Positions 1 through 7,651 of a stretch of DNA of 64,000 nt are shown piece by piece. This DNA comes from Corynebacterium massiliense DSM 45435. Its GTDB lineage: Bacteria; Actinomycetota; Actinomycetes; Mycobacteriales; Mycobacteriaceae. The position numbers and the translations under genes were made by a program. The stretch is taken from positions 248,001 through 312,000 of the forward strand of contig NZ_CP063189.1 of the NCBI RefSeq assembly GCF_028609805.1, given 5' to 3'. The notes under the pieces were generated by a model. That model was not told the origin of the DNA, made no database searches, and saw only the letters and a list, made by a program, of their open reading frames with translations. Every line of letters begins with the position of its first letter. Positions within the stretch are counted from its first letter, which is position 1.

Positions 1-22
1 GACCCTGACTCGCCGCAGGTCT

Positions 23-1300
23 GTGCCCGGTCCATCACCCGAGGTAGAGGCGGAACGGCGCCGCGTCCTACGGCGGCACAAGGCCGGGGTCACCGCCCTG
101 CTGGCGCTTGCCGCGGTGATCTTTTTCGCCTGCGCCTGGGCCAGCCACCGGCCCGGGGAGACGCCCGCGTGGATTGGGTACGTGCAGGCCGCCGCGGAGG
201 CAGGCATGGTCGGCGGTTTGGCGGACTGGTTCGCGGTCACCGCCCTGTTCCGCCACCCGCTAGGCCTGCCCATCCCGCACACTGCCCTTATCCGCCATAA
301 AAAGGATCAGGTAGGCGGGGCGCTCTCCGAGTTCGTGGGCGAGAACTTCCTCAACGCCGAGCTCATCACCGAGAAGGTGGCGCAGGCGAACCTGCCGGAA
401 AAGCTGGGGAGCTGGCTTGCCAGCCGCCCGGGCAATGCCGCGAAGGTCTCGCGCGAGACAGGACGGCTGACTGCGAACGCGGTGCGCGCGCTCGATCCCC
501 GCGACGCTGAGGCGCTCCTGCAGTCCCAGGTGGTGGACCGCCTGGCCGAGCCCGACTGGGGTCCGCCGCTGGGACGTGTGCTGCAGGGGCTTATCGATGA
601 CGGAAAGGTAGAGCCCGTCGTCGACGAGATCATCGACTGGGGCTACCGCAAGCTGCTCGGCATGGAACACACGGTGGTTGAACTCATCGACGAGCGCATG
701 CCGCAGTGGGCCCCGCGCTTCGCGCGCTCGCTGGTCGGTGACCGCGTGTACCGCGAGTTGGTCGATTGGGCGGGCGACGTGAAGTCGGACCCGAACCACC
801 CGGCCCGCGAATCGGTGCGCCGCAACCTGGCCAAGTTCGCCGTCGACCTGCAGGAAGATCCGCAGATGATGGAACGGGTCGAGGGCCTCAAAGCTGACGT
901 GATGGGCTCCACCCCGGTGCAGGGAGCGGCAGCCTCGATGTGGCAGGCAGCGTCCCGCGCGATCATTGAGCAAGCAGAGACTGAAGACTCCATGCTGCGC
1001 GGCAAGATCACGGATCTTGCCGTGGACTGGGGCAACAACATCCAGCGCGACCCGCAGTTGCGCGCAAGCCTCGACCGCCGCATCCAGGGCGCGGCGCGTT
1101 TTTTGGCCGACAACTATGCCCCGCAGGTCACCAGCATCATCTCCGAGACCATCGAGCGCTGGGACGCGGACGAAGCTTCCGACAAGATCGAGCTCATGGT
1201 GGGCAAAGACCTGCAGTTTATTCGCTTGAACGGCACGATCGTCGGTGCGCTGGCGGGCCTGCTTATTTACACTGTGAGCCAGCTACTGTTCGCTCTCTAA
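23..1300 (+). CDS. DUF445 family membrane-anchored protein
   Basis: The 425-residue protein has a hydrophobic segment near the N-terminus (about residues 22-40) and another at the extreme C-terminus, with a long, mostly helical soluble region between. This layout and the early segment GGLADWFAVTALFRHPLG are typical of the DUF445 family, whose biochemical role is unknown. The GTG at 23 is the first usable start, but upstream sequence lies outside the window, so the start is uncertain. It is followed after 19 nt by a small gene on the same strand and then by the DUF2516 gene. The order resembles the Rv0473 neighbourhood of M. tuberculosis (recalled, not searched). Confidence 0.8.
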   Translation: MPGPSPEVEAERRRVLRRHKAGVTALLALAAVIFFACAWASHRPGETPAWIGYVQAAAEAGMVGGLADWFAVTALFRHPLGLPIPHTALIRHKKDQVGGALSEFVGENFLNAELITEKVAQANLPEKLGSWLASRPGNAAKVSRETGRLTANAVRALDPRDAEALLQSQVVDRLAEPDWGPPLGRVLQGLIDDGKVEPVVDEIIDWGYRKLLGMEHTVVELIDERMPQWAPRFARSLVGDRVYRELVDWAGDVKSDPNHPARESVRRNLAKFAVDLQEDPQMMERVEGLKADVMGSTPVQGAAASMWQAASRAIIEQAETEDSMLRGKITDLAVDWGNNIQRDPQLRASLDRRIQGAARFLADNYAPQVTSIISETIERWDADEASDKIELMVGKDLQFIRLNGTIVGALAGLLIYTVSQLLFAL

Positions 1301-1319
1301 CCCCGGAAGGCTCACGACA

Positions 1320-1715
1320 ATGACTTCTGAACCGAACCGCAGCGACATCCGGCGCACGGTGGAAAACGCCGTCGACCACCTCAAAGATGCCGGTGGATCC
1401 ACGTGGGACGTGGTCAAGGACTTCTCCTCCCACGTCCAGGAGCGCCGGGCCAACGGCACGGACGCGTCTGCCGCGGAAACCGTGCGGGAGGCAGCGCGCG
1501 CGACGCGTGAGTCCGCGTCTTTCGGTGCTGCCAAGAAGCACTACGACAAGGTCTACCGCGAGACCCGGGACGGCGTAGGCGAGGCGCTCACGGCGGCGCG
1601 GAAGCGCCTGCAGGCCGAAAAGGGGAAGGGAGAGTCCGGAAAGGGCGGGGCTACCCCGCACCCGGACGTCATCGCGGGGGAGGTCATCTCCACTGATGAC
1701 GAGGCGCGCCGTTAG
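1320..1715 (+). CDS. small hydrophilic helical protein, function unknown
   Basis: The 131-residue protein is charged, rich in Ala, Glu, Lys and Arg, and has no membrane segment or recognisable catalytic motif. Its central part looks helical and its tail contains a Lys/Gly-rich stretch (about residues 98-110). It sits between the DUF445 and DUF2516 genes, the position held by the surface protein HbhA in mycobacteria. I see no convincing sequence similarity to HbhA, so the positional match is only suggestive. The ATG at 1320 begins 19 nt after the upstream stop and lies in a plausible cotranscribed pair. Its 3' end overlaps the -10 box of the next gene. Confidence 0.65.
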   Translation: MTSEPNRSDIRRTVENAVDHLKDAGGSTWDVVKDFSSHVQERRANGTDASAAETVREAARATRESASFGAAKKHYDKVYRETRDGVGEALTAARKRLQAEKGKGESGKGGATPHPDVIAGEVISTDDEARR

Positions 1716-1725
1716 GATGACCCAC

Positions 1726-2040
1726 ATGGGTATTGGCGTCATCTTCACCGTCCTGTTCTTCCTGGAGAAGATCCTCTACGGCCTTGTCGCGCTCGCGGGA
1801 ATTGCCGGAACAATCAGCGCCGCGATGACCCGCGACGACGCCTTCGACGCCGCCGACCGTCAGTCCAAGACCATTTGGGTGGTGCTGCTCGCGGCGTCCT
1901 CGATCGCCCTCGTGCTCACCACCGTTACCGCGGGCGCGGTGTTCATGCTCAGCATCATCGGCGCCGTAGTCATCGGCGTGTACTGGTGCGACGTGCGCCC
2001 GCAGATCCGCAGCATCCTCAACGGCACCTACGGCTTTTAA
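1726..2040 (+). CDS. DUF2516 family small membrane protein
   Basis: This is a 104-residue protein with three hydrophobic segments (about residues 1-30, 47-67 and 70-90), matching the short DUF2516 membrane family of actinobacteria; the function is unknown. An upstream in-frame ATG at 1696 would overlap the preceding gene. I prefer ATG 1726 because TAGGAT at 1713-1718 lies exactly 7 nt before it, the spacing of a leaderless transcript, and because family members start with MGIG-like residues. It is followed after 12 nt by the DeoC-like gene. Confidence 0.75.
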   Translation: MGIGVIFTVLFFLEKILYGLVALAGIAGTISAAMTRDDAFDAADRQSKTIWVVLLAASSIALVLTTVTAGAVFMLSIIGAVVIGVYWCDVRPQIRSILNGTYGF

Positions 2041-2052
2041 GGCAGGAGCATC

Positions 2053-2709
2053 GTGCTTGACGATGTCGCGTGGCTTGCCGCCCGCACCTTCCTCGCCCCG
2101 GTTGACGCGGAAAGCCGCCTATCGCCCCGTGAGGAGTGCGCGAATTTCCACTTTTCCCACCCGCTCCGCGGGGTTATTGTCCCGCCGACGCACGTAGAAG
2201 CTTTCGCCGATTCCGACCACAGCGTGGTGTCGCTGGCCGGTTTCCCCACCGGGCGGCACCACCGTCTGGTCAAGGCGGCAGAAGCCCGGCTGGCTATCCA
2301 CGGCGGTGCCGCGGAGGTATGGGTCGCGCCCGACCCGGCGGCGGGCGACGAGAACGCGTTGCTCGTTGACTTCGCGGCGTTCCGCGAGGCCGTCCCGGCG
2401 CCGGCTCAGCTGGGGCTCGTGGTCGGGGAGATGCCGCAGAGCGTTCTGGAGCCGACGGTGCGGGCGGCGCGCGCGGCTGGAATCGATCGCCTCGTGGTGC
2501 GCGCAGACAACGACACAGCTGGCAGCTCGCGGGGGCGCACAGTGCTCGCGGCGGTCGGCGAGGTGTTGGCTGCCTCCGGCGGCGGGATAGAAATCGTCTA
2601 CTGGGCCGACTCCCTGGACGAGGCGGTCGATGACCTCGCCGCGGAGGCCGCTGTCTCCGCGGCGGTGCTGCCGCCGCGGGAGCTCACGCGCGATCGTGCG
2701 GGGGACTAG
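2053..2709 (+). CDS. DeoC-like aldolase-fold protein, probably catalytically degenerate
   Basis: The 218-residue protein resembles deoxyribose-phosphate aldolase in the segment VVSLAGFPTGRHHRLVKAAE (residues about 56-75), which corresponds to the family's conserved GFP-G...K-EA block. The catalytic parts do not match. The family Asp in the EVD motif is replaced (AAEVWVAP), the Schiff-base lysine of the IKTSTG motif is absent (the region reads RLVVRADND), and the GFKPAGG lysine motif cannot be found. GTG 2053 has a GGAG sequence just upstream. An annotation pipeline would probably call it deoC, but aldolase activity is doubtful. It is convergent with the LmeA-like gene. Confidence 0.6.
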   Translation: MLDDVAWLAARTFLAPVDAESRLSPREECANFHFSHPLRGVIVPPTHVEAFADSDHSVVSLAGFPTGRHHRLVKAAEARLAIHGGAAEVWVAPDPAAGDENALLVDFAAFREAVPAPAQLGLVVGEMPQSVLEPTVRAARAAGIDRLVVRADNDTAGSSRGRTVLAAVGEVLAASGGGIEIVYWADSLDEAVDDLAAEAAVSAAVLPPRELTRDRAGD

Positions 2710-2724
2710 GAGCTAGCGCCGGCC

Positions 2725-2748
2725 AAAAGCGCAAAAGCGCAAAAGCGC
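2725..2748. repeat. three tandem copies of AAAAGCGC
   Basis: The 8-mer AAAAGCGC is repeated three times head to tail in the 40-bp gap between two convergent genes. It is a simple microsatellite-like run and could vary in copy number by slippage. Confidence 0.85.
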
Positions 2749-2749
2749 G

Positions 2750-3547
2750 CTACTTCCGGCTCGGGTCGTACTGGCCCAGGCCATCGGAAAGCTGCCGCAG
2801 GTTTACGTTCGAGCCGTGCGCGCTGAGCTTGAGCTCGCCGTCGCGGACGTCGACGTGCGTGACCTCGAGGTCGCCGGTCGAGGAGGCGTCGATCTGCTCG
2901 CGGATGGTGTCTTCAATGCCGTGGCGGGCAGAGTCCGGAAGCTCGAAGCCGAGGACTTTCGCCTGCTGCGTGTCGATGGCCAGGCGGCCGTTCTCGGCGC
3001 GCGGGTGGATGGTCAGCGAGCCTAGCCCGCCGGCGAATTCGGCGTCGATGGTGTCGTTCTCGTCGTGGGTAGTGATGTCGGTGATGACGACATCGCCAAG
3101 CCGGTCGAAGCCGGACTGCTCGCGCACGGCGTTCTGCAGCACGACGAGGATGAGCTGGTCGGGGACGGTGGTAGAGGCGTCGAGCTCGCCGGCCACCGGC
3201 TGGTCGCTGACCGTGACGTCCTTCAGGTGCGCCTCGATAGGAGGCTGGCCGTTGACGTCGGACTCGTTGATCTGAAGCGTCGACGGGGTATCCACGTTGA
3301 CCTGATCGAGGGAGCCGCGAATGAGCCCCCACGTCACCGGCACGGGCCCGAAGGTGACGTGCGGATCGGAGTCCGCGGTAGAGACCTGCGCGCCCTGCTG
3401 CGCGGTCGCGTTTTTGAACTCCTCGGTGACGCGGTGCGACATGTACCACCGAGTTCCGAACTCAGCGAGGAGAACGAGGATGAGGACAGTGACTAAAGTG
3501 CCCACGACGCCTTTCCAGGCGGCGCGGGCAGCAGAAGAGTGTGACAT
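2750..3547 (-). CDS. LmeA-like (DUF2993) lipid-binding protein
   Basis: The 265-residue protein has one N-terminal membrane anchor (about residues 12-30) followed by a beta-rich extracytoplasmic domain, as in DUF2993/LmeA proteins. In mycobacteria LmeA binds phospholipid and affects lipomannan maturation. Here the role in the cell envelope is inferred from family membership alone. ATG 3547 is supported by TAGAGT at 3555-3560 on the same strand, 7 nt upstream, suggesting a leaderless message. It is convergent with the DeoC-like gene and lies just downstream of the DUF2505 gene on the same strand. Confidence 0.75.
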   Translation of the reverse strand: MSHSSAARAAWKGVVGTLVTVLILVLLAEFGTRWYMSHRVTEEFKNATAQQGAQVSTADSDPHVTFGPVPVTWGLIRGSLDQVNVDTPSTLQINESDVNGQPPIEAHLKDVTVSDQPVAGELDASTTVPDQLILVVLQNAVREQSGFDRLGDVVITDITTHDENDTIDAEFAGGLGSLTIHPRAENGRLAIDTQQAKVLGFELPDSARHGIEDTIREQIDASSTGDLEVTHVDVRDGELKLSAHGSNVNLRQLSDGLGQYDPSRK

Positions 3548-3574
3548 GCGCGCTACTCTAGCGCGGCTGGTGGA

Positions 3575-4069
3575 CTAGTCCAGATTCTCCGAGATCCACT
3601 TCTCGGTGAGCTGGCCTTCGTTGTCGAAGAGCTCGGCCAGCGGCTCGCCGACCTTGGACTCGATAGCCGGGCCCATCATCGGGATGCCCACGGAGATGTC
3701 GTTGGTGTAGGCCAGCGTGGTGGTCTCGCCCTCGCCGGAGAGCTTGATGTCGCCACCGAAGTCGACAGGGGTGCCCTTCACGTCGGCGGTGTAGTTGATG
3801 TCAGCGTTGCCGTCGTGCAGGTCACCGACCTTCACCACGCGCTTGACCTTCAAATCCTGGGAGACCAGGGCGCGAGCGGCCTCCGGCAGCAGGGTGGTGG
3901 GCAGGACCTCGTAGAGGGTAGCGGTGTTGTCAGAGAAGTCGTGGACCTCGCCAGCCTGCGGCGACAGGTTCTCCACAATGTAGTCCCAGTACTCCTTAGT
4001 GGTAAGAGCCTGGTGGACCTTCTCTGCCGGCTGGTTGATGGTCACGGTGTTTTCGCTTCGGGTTGACAT
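3575..4069 (-). CDS. DUF2505 family protein
   Basis: The 164-residue soluble protein starts MSTRSENTVTINQPAEKVHQ and resembles SRPBCC/START-like ligand-binding proteins of the DUF2505 family. The ligand and function are unknown. The frame is open upstream to 4126, but that would overlap murB's start region. ATG 4069 is preferred because TAGTCT lies 7 nt upstream on the same strand (4077-4082). The promoter therefore overlaps the 15-bp gap to the divergent murB gene. Confidence 0.75.
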   Translation of the reverse strand: MSTRSENTVTINQPAEKVHQALTTKEYWDYIVENLSPQAGEVHDFSDNTATLYEVLPTTLLPEAARALVSQDLKVKRVVKVGDLHDGNADINYTADVKGTPVDFGGDIKLSGEGETTTLAYTNDISVGIPMMGPAIESKVGEPLAELFDNEGQLTEKWISENLD

Positions 4070-4084
4070 GGAAAACAGACTACC

Positions 4085-5221
4085 GTGGTACAGGTGGCAA
4101 CTGAACTCATGACCCAGCACTTGCAAGAATTCGTCGGCGTCGACATCGACTACGATTCCTCCTTCGCCGACATGACGACGCTGCGCGTGGGCGGCCGCCC
4201 CCTGTACACGGTGCGCTGCTCCAACCCAGACGCGGTGGCGTTCGTGGTCAAGGCCTTAGACAGCGAGAACATCCCGTTCGTCATCGTGGGCGACGGGTCC
4301 AACCTCCTCGTGGCCGACGAGTCCTGTGGCTTGGCGCGCCTCAACATCGTCGCGGTCACGCTGGAGTTTACGGATATCCAGGTCAACACCGATAGCGGTA
4401 TCGTGCGCGCGGGCGCCGGCGCGGAATGGGACGAGGTCGTTCGCCGTTCCGTGGAGGCGGGCCTCGGCGGCATCGAGTGCCTGTCCGGTATTCCGGGGCG
4501 CGCCGGCGCGGTGCCGGTGCAGAACGTGGGCGCCTACGGCACCGAGATCGCCGAGACGCTCACCTGGGTGCGCCTCTACGAGCGGGAGACGGAAGAAGAC
4601 CACTGGGTAAAGGCCGAGGAGTTGGAGCTTGGGTACCGCTCGTCGAACCTGAAATACACCAACCGCGCGGTGGTCATCGCCATCGAGCTGCAGCTGACCA
4701 CGGACGGCCTGTCCGCCCCGCTGCGCTTCGGCCAGCTCACCGAGAACCCAGGGGAGCGGCGCCCTGTCGCCGAGGTGCGCGAAGCGGTGCTGCAACTGCG
4801 CCGCGGGAAGGGCATGGTGCTCAACGAGCAGGACTACGACACCTGGTCCGCCGGCTCCTTCTTCACCAACCCGGTGGTTGAGCCCGCGGTTGCCGATGCC
4901 GTGCAGGCCAAGGTCCGCGAGATCCGCGGCGAGGAGGACGCCGCCAACATGCCGCGGTTTGCCGCCCCGGGCGGCGAGAAGCTGTCGGCCGCGTGGCTCA
5001 TTGACCGCGCCGGATTCAAGAAGGGCTACCCGTCGATGGACGCGCCGGCGCGTCTGTCTACCCGCCACACCCTGGCGCTGACGAATCGCGGGGCGGCGAC
5101 CACGCAGGACATCGTCAAGCTGGCGCGCCGCGTCCGCGACGGCGTGGAATGTGAATACGGCGTCACGCTCGTGCCCGAGCCGGTGTGGCTGGGCTGCGAG
5201 CTGGACGAAGCAGAGGCCTAG
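4085..5221 (+). CDS. murB: UDP-N-acetylmuramate dehydrogenase
   Basis: MurB reduces UDP-GlcNAc-enolpyruvate to UDP-MurNAc with NADPH in the cytoplasmic branch of peptidoglycan synthesis. The 378-residue protein shows the FAD-binding motifs VIVGDGSNLLVAD (about 59-71) and GIPGRAGAVPVQNVGAYG (about 135-152). It also has the catalytic-serine region AGSFFTNPVV (about 256-265) and the C-terminal substrate domain. Starts are possible at GTG 4085 and ATG 4109, and both leave the core intact. The gene is divergent from the DUF2505 gene with a 15-bp gap, so their promoters must overlap each other or the coding ends. Confidence 0.95.
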   Translation: MVQVATELMTQHLQEFVGVDIDYDSSFADMTTLRVGGRPLYTVRCSNPDAVAFVVKALDSENIPFVIVGDGSNLLVADESCGLARLNIVAVTLEFTDIQVNTDSGIVRAGAGAEWDEVVRRSVEAGLGGIECLSGIPGRAGAVPVQNVGAYGTEIAETLTWVRLYERETEEDHWVKAEELELGYRSSNLKYTNRAVVIAIELQLTTDGLSAPLRFGQLTENPGERRPVAEVREAVLQLRRGKGMVLNEQDYDTWSAGSFFTNPVVEPAVADAVQAKVREIRGEEDAANMPRFAAPGGEKLSAAWLIDRAGFKKGYPSMDAPARLSTRHTLALTNRGAATTQDIVKLARRVRDGVECEYGVTLVPEPVWLGCELDEAEA

Positions 5222-5232
5222 GTCTAGGCCAC

Positions 5233-5294
5233 TGCTTCGTACAGAGGTGGCGGACTTGGTTTTATGCTTCGTCCAGAGGTGGCGGACCTGGTTT
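5233..5294. repeat. 30-bp direct repeat, two copies, between murB and luxS
   Basis: Positions 5233-5262 and 5265-5294 hold the same 30-bp sequence with two mismatches, beginning TGCTTCGT and ending GGTTT, in direct orientation 32 bp apart. The second copy runs into the luxS stop codon, so the unit appears to be a recent local duplication of the end of luxS and its 3' flank, or the reverse. Confidence 0.85.
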
Positions 5295-5769
5295 AGGCCT
5301 CGGAGCCGTCGGCCATGACCTGGCGCCAGCCGTCCTTGTGGTCGAGGAAGTAACGCGCCCACTTCTTAGCGCCTTCCAAGTCGTGGTCGGCGCCCCAGCC
5401 GCACTGGACCTCGTTGGCGGCGGGGACCTCGGTGGCCTCGAGGATCTCGTTGAGGCCGCCCTCAACGGCGCGCAGCAGCTCATCCCAGTCCATGTGGTTG
5501 GTGATGGCGTAAAAACCGGTGAGACAGCCCATTGGCGCGAAGCCGACGAGTCGGTCGGTGTAGTTGCGCATGAACTGCGCCATCATGTGCTCGATGGAGT
5601 GCATCGACTTGGTGTCGAAGTGCTCCTTGTTGGGCTGGCAGAAGCGGAGATCGTATTTGACGATCTCCGTGCCGTTGCCTAAATCCGTGCGCCCCGCGAC
5701 GCGGATGTACGGCGCGGCGACTTTGCGGTGGTCAAGGTCAAAGGACTCAACGTTGTTCTTCTCGGTCAT
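5293..5769 (-). CDS. luxS: S-ribosylhomocysteine lyase
   Basis: LuxS cleaves S-ribosylhomocysteine to homocysteine and DPD, the precursor of AI-2, as part of methyl-cycle recycling. The 158-residue protein has the metal-binding HSIEH motif (residues 57-61), the third metal ligand in VQCGWGAD (Cys123) and the catalytic cysteine in MGCLTGFY (Cys82). Length and motifs are those of an intact enzyme. It lies 27 bp downstream of fadD on the same strand, so it may be cotranscribed with it. A partial duplication of the 3' flank lies just beyond its stop. Confidence 0.96.
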   Translation of the reverse strand: MTEKNNVESFDLDHRKVAAPYIRVAGRTDLGNGTEIVKYDLRFCQPNKEHFDTKSMHSIEHMMAQFMRNYTDRLVGFAPMGCLTGFYAITNHMDWDELLRAVEGGLNEILEATEVPAANEVQCGWGADHDLEGAKKWARYFLDHKDGWRQVMADGSEA

Positions 5770-5796
5770 GCGGCCGAGCTTAATGAGCTAGCGCGG

Positions 5797-7518
5797 CTAG
5801 TGACGCTTTTCTTCCATGGCGAGACGGCGCAGCAGATCCGCCTGGACCTCGCGGCGGCGGATCTTGCCCATGTGGTCGATGGCCAGGGAGTCGAAGTTGT
5901 AGAACGTGCGCGGCACCTTGTAGCGGGTAAGCCGCTGGCGGGCGAATTCCTTGAACTCCTCCGGGTCGATGGGCGCGCCGGTGGTCAGCGTCACGCAGGC
6001 GACCACGTCCTCGGAGCCGTCCTTGCGGGGGCGGCCCACCACCGCGATGTCCTGGATGGACGGGTGCTCGCGCAGGGCCTCCTCGACCTCGCCGGGGTAG
6101 ACGTTGAAGCCGCCGGTGATGATGACCTCCTTGAGGCGGCTGACCAGGCGGATGAAGCCCTCCTCGTCCATGACGCCCAAGTCGCCGGTGCGGAACCAGC
6201 CGTTGTGGAACGCCTTCTCGGTGGCCTCCGGGTTTTTGAAGTAACGCTTGAACACCTGCGGGCCGCGGGCGAGGATCTCACCCTCCTGCCCGTCCGGCAT
6301 GTCCTCATCCGGGTTGTCCGGGTTGACGATGCGGATCTCAGTGTCCGGGAAGGGGATGCCGATGTAGCCGGGGCGGCGGTCGTCGCTCATCGGGTTGCCG
6401 ATGAGGATGGGGGAGCACTCGGTTAGTCCGTAACCCTCGACGAGGAAGCCATTGGTGTGCCGCTCCCACTCCTCGACAGTTTTCACCGGCAGCGTGGCCG
6501 CGCCGGAGAAGGCGTTGCTCACGCCGCTGATGTCCGTGCCGGTCTTGTCCGCCTCGTCGATGATCTTCTGGTACAGCGTGGGCACGCCCGGCACCCAGGT
6601 CGGGGTGTGCTTTTTCATGATCTTCATGATCTGGTCCATCTTCGGCGCAGGCAGCAGGATGACCTCGCCGCCGATGAGCTGGCCCAGCGTCGCGCTGAAG
6701 GTGAGGCCGTACGCATGGAACATCGGCAAGGCAGCGAGCATCCGCTCGTCCTTGTCGCCGAGGCCTTTCACCCAGGCCTTGCCCATGAGCAGGTTGGCGT
6801 ACAGCGAGCCATGGGTGAGCTCCGCGCCCTTCGGCTCGCCGGTGGTGCCGGAGGTGTAGAGGATGACCGCGGTGGTGTCGCGGTCAATGTCGGCCGGCGA
6901 GGTGAGGTCGCGGCCGTCGCCACCGATGGCATCGGAAAGCAGCGTGGCCCACGGCACCGTATTTTCTGCCGGGGCGGACAGCTGGGTGCGCAGCTTCTTC
7001 AGCGGCGGCAGTGGGATCTTGAGCGCGACCTGCTGGGACTTCGGCATCGCCTCGATCATGTTGACCGCGACGATGGTCTCCAGCTCGGTCTTATCTCGCA
7101 GCTTTTCCAGGGTGGACGCCGTCTTGTCCCAGGCGACGGCCACGCGCGCGCCGTGGTTTTGGAACAGCCCCTCGAGTTCGTGGGCGGTGTAGAGCGGGTT
7201 GTGCTCCACCACGATGGCACCGAGTTTCAAGGCGGCCCAGAAGGCCACCATGTGCTGCGGGCAGTTGGGCATGACGAGGGCGACGCGGTCGCCGGGGCGC
7301 ACGCCAAAGGCCTTCAGCCCCGCGGCGGCGCGGCGGACCTGGCGGTCGAGCTCGGCGTAGGAGGTTGTGCGCCCGAAGAAGTACATGGCCGACTTGTCCG
7401 CGTTGCGGCGTTGGTTGTCGTTGTAGACGTCGAGGAGGGTGGATTCGCCGTAGTCCAGCGAATGCGGCGTCCACGGGGTGTAGTGCTTCAACCAGGCTTT
7501 ATTCTCGGAAGCGGACAC
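5797..7518 (-). CDS. fadD: long-chain fatty acid--CoA ligase
   Basis: The 573-residue ANL-superfamily enzyme activates fatty acids through an acyl-adenylate to acyl-CoA. Visible motifs are the P-loop ILYTSGTTGEPKGAELTHG (about 216-234), the adenylate-binding segment VEGYGLTECSP (about 358-368), and GWFRTGDLG followed by the hinge and C-terminal domain with GGFNVYPGEVEE. The protein is full length. It lies upstream of luxS. Between the gene and its predicted -10 box is a near-perfect 20-bp palindrome, so repression by a TetR-type fatty-acid regulator is likely. That regulator is not encoded in this window. The exact chain-length preference cannot be read from sequence. Confidence 0.9.
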   Translation of the reverse strand: MSASENKAWLKHYTPWTPHSLDYGESTLLDVYNDNQRRNADKSAMYFFGRTTSYAELDRQVRRAAAGLKAFGVRPGDRVALVMPNCPQHMVAFWAALKLGAIVVEHNPLYTAHELEGLFQNHGARVAVAWDKTASTLEKLRDKTELETIVAVNMIEAMPKSQQVALKIPLPPLKKLRTQLSAPAENTVPWATLLSDAIGGDGRDLTSPADIDRDTTAVILYTSGTTGEPKGAELTHGSLYANLLMGKAWVKGLGDKDERMLAALPMFHAYGLTFSATLGQLIGGEVILLPAPKMDQIMKIMKKHTPTWVPGVPTLYQKIIDEADKTGTDISGVSNAFSGAATLPVKTVEEWERHTNGFLVEGYGLTECSPILIGNPMSDDRRPGYIGIPFPDTEIRIVNPDNPDEDMPDGQEGEILARGPQVFKRYFKNPEATEKAFHNGWFRTGDLGVMDEEGFIRLVSRLKEVIITGGFNVYPGEVEEALREHPSIQDIAVVGRPRKDGSEDVVACVTLTTGAPIDPEEFKEFARQRLTRYKVPRTFYNFDSLAIDHMGKIRRREVQADLLRRLAMEEKRH

Positions 7519-7530
7519 GGAATTCTCCCT

Positions 7531-7550
7531 AACTTTCGGTACCGTAAGTT
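7531..7550. promoter_or_regulatory. palindromic operator candidate upstream of fadD
   Basis: The 20-bp sequence has arms AACTT and AAGTT around the inner palindrome CGGTACCG, with only the two T-T positions breaking symmetry. It lies 13-32 bp upstream of the fadD start and downstream of the predicted -10 box, so a bound repressor would block transcription. The geometry suits a TetR-family dimer. Confidence 0.6.
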
Positions 7551-7563
7551 ACTGCGTGCAGAC

Positions 7564-7569
7564 AGTATA
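7564..7569 (-). promoter_or_regulatory. -10 box of the fadD promoter
   Basis: The minus strand reads TATACT here, a near-consensus sigma-A -10 hexamer. It implies a 5' leader of about 35-40 nt containing the palindromic operator. I could not identify a convincing -35 box. Confidence 0.5.
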
Positions 7570-7651
7570 ACGGTTTCACCCTCCGAAGTATTATTGATGG
7601 CAAAACTGTGTGTCGTCGGCCGGTCTCGCGGCGTGGTTAGACTGGGCCACC

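Noticed and set aside
1320..1715. HbhA (heparin-binding haemagglutinin) assignment
   Set aside because: Only the position agrees. The protein is shorter and lacks the long Lys/Pro/Ala repeats of HbhA.
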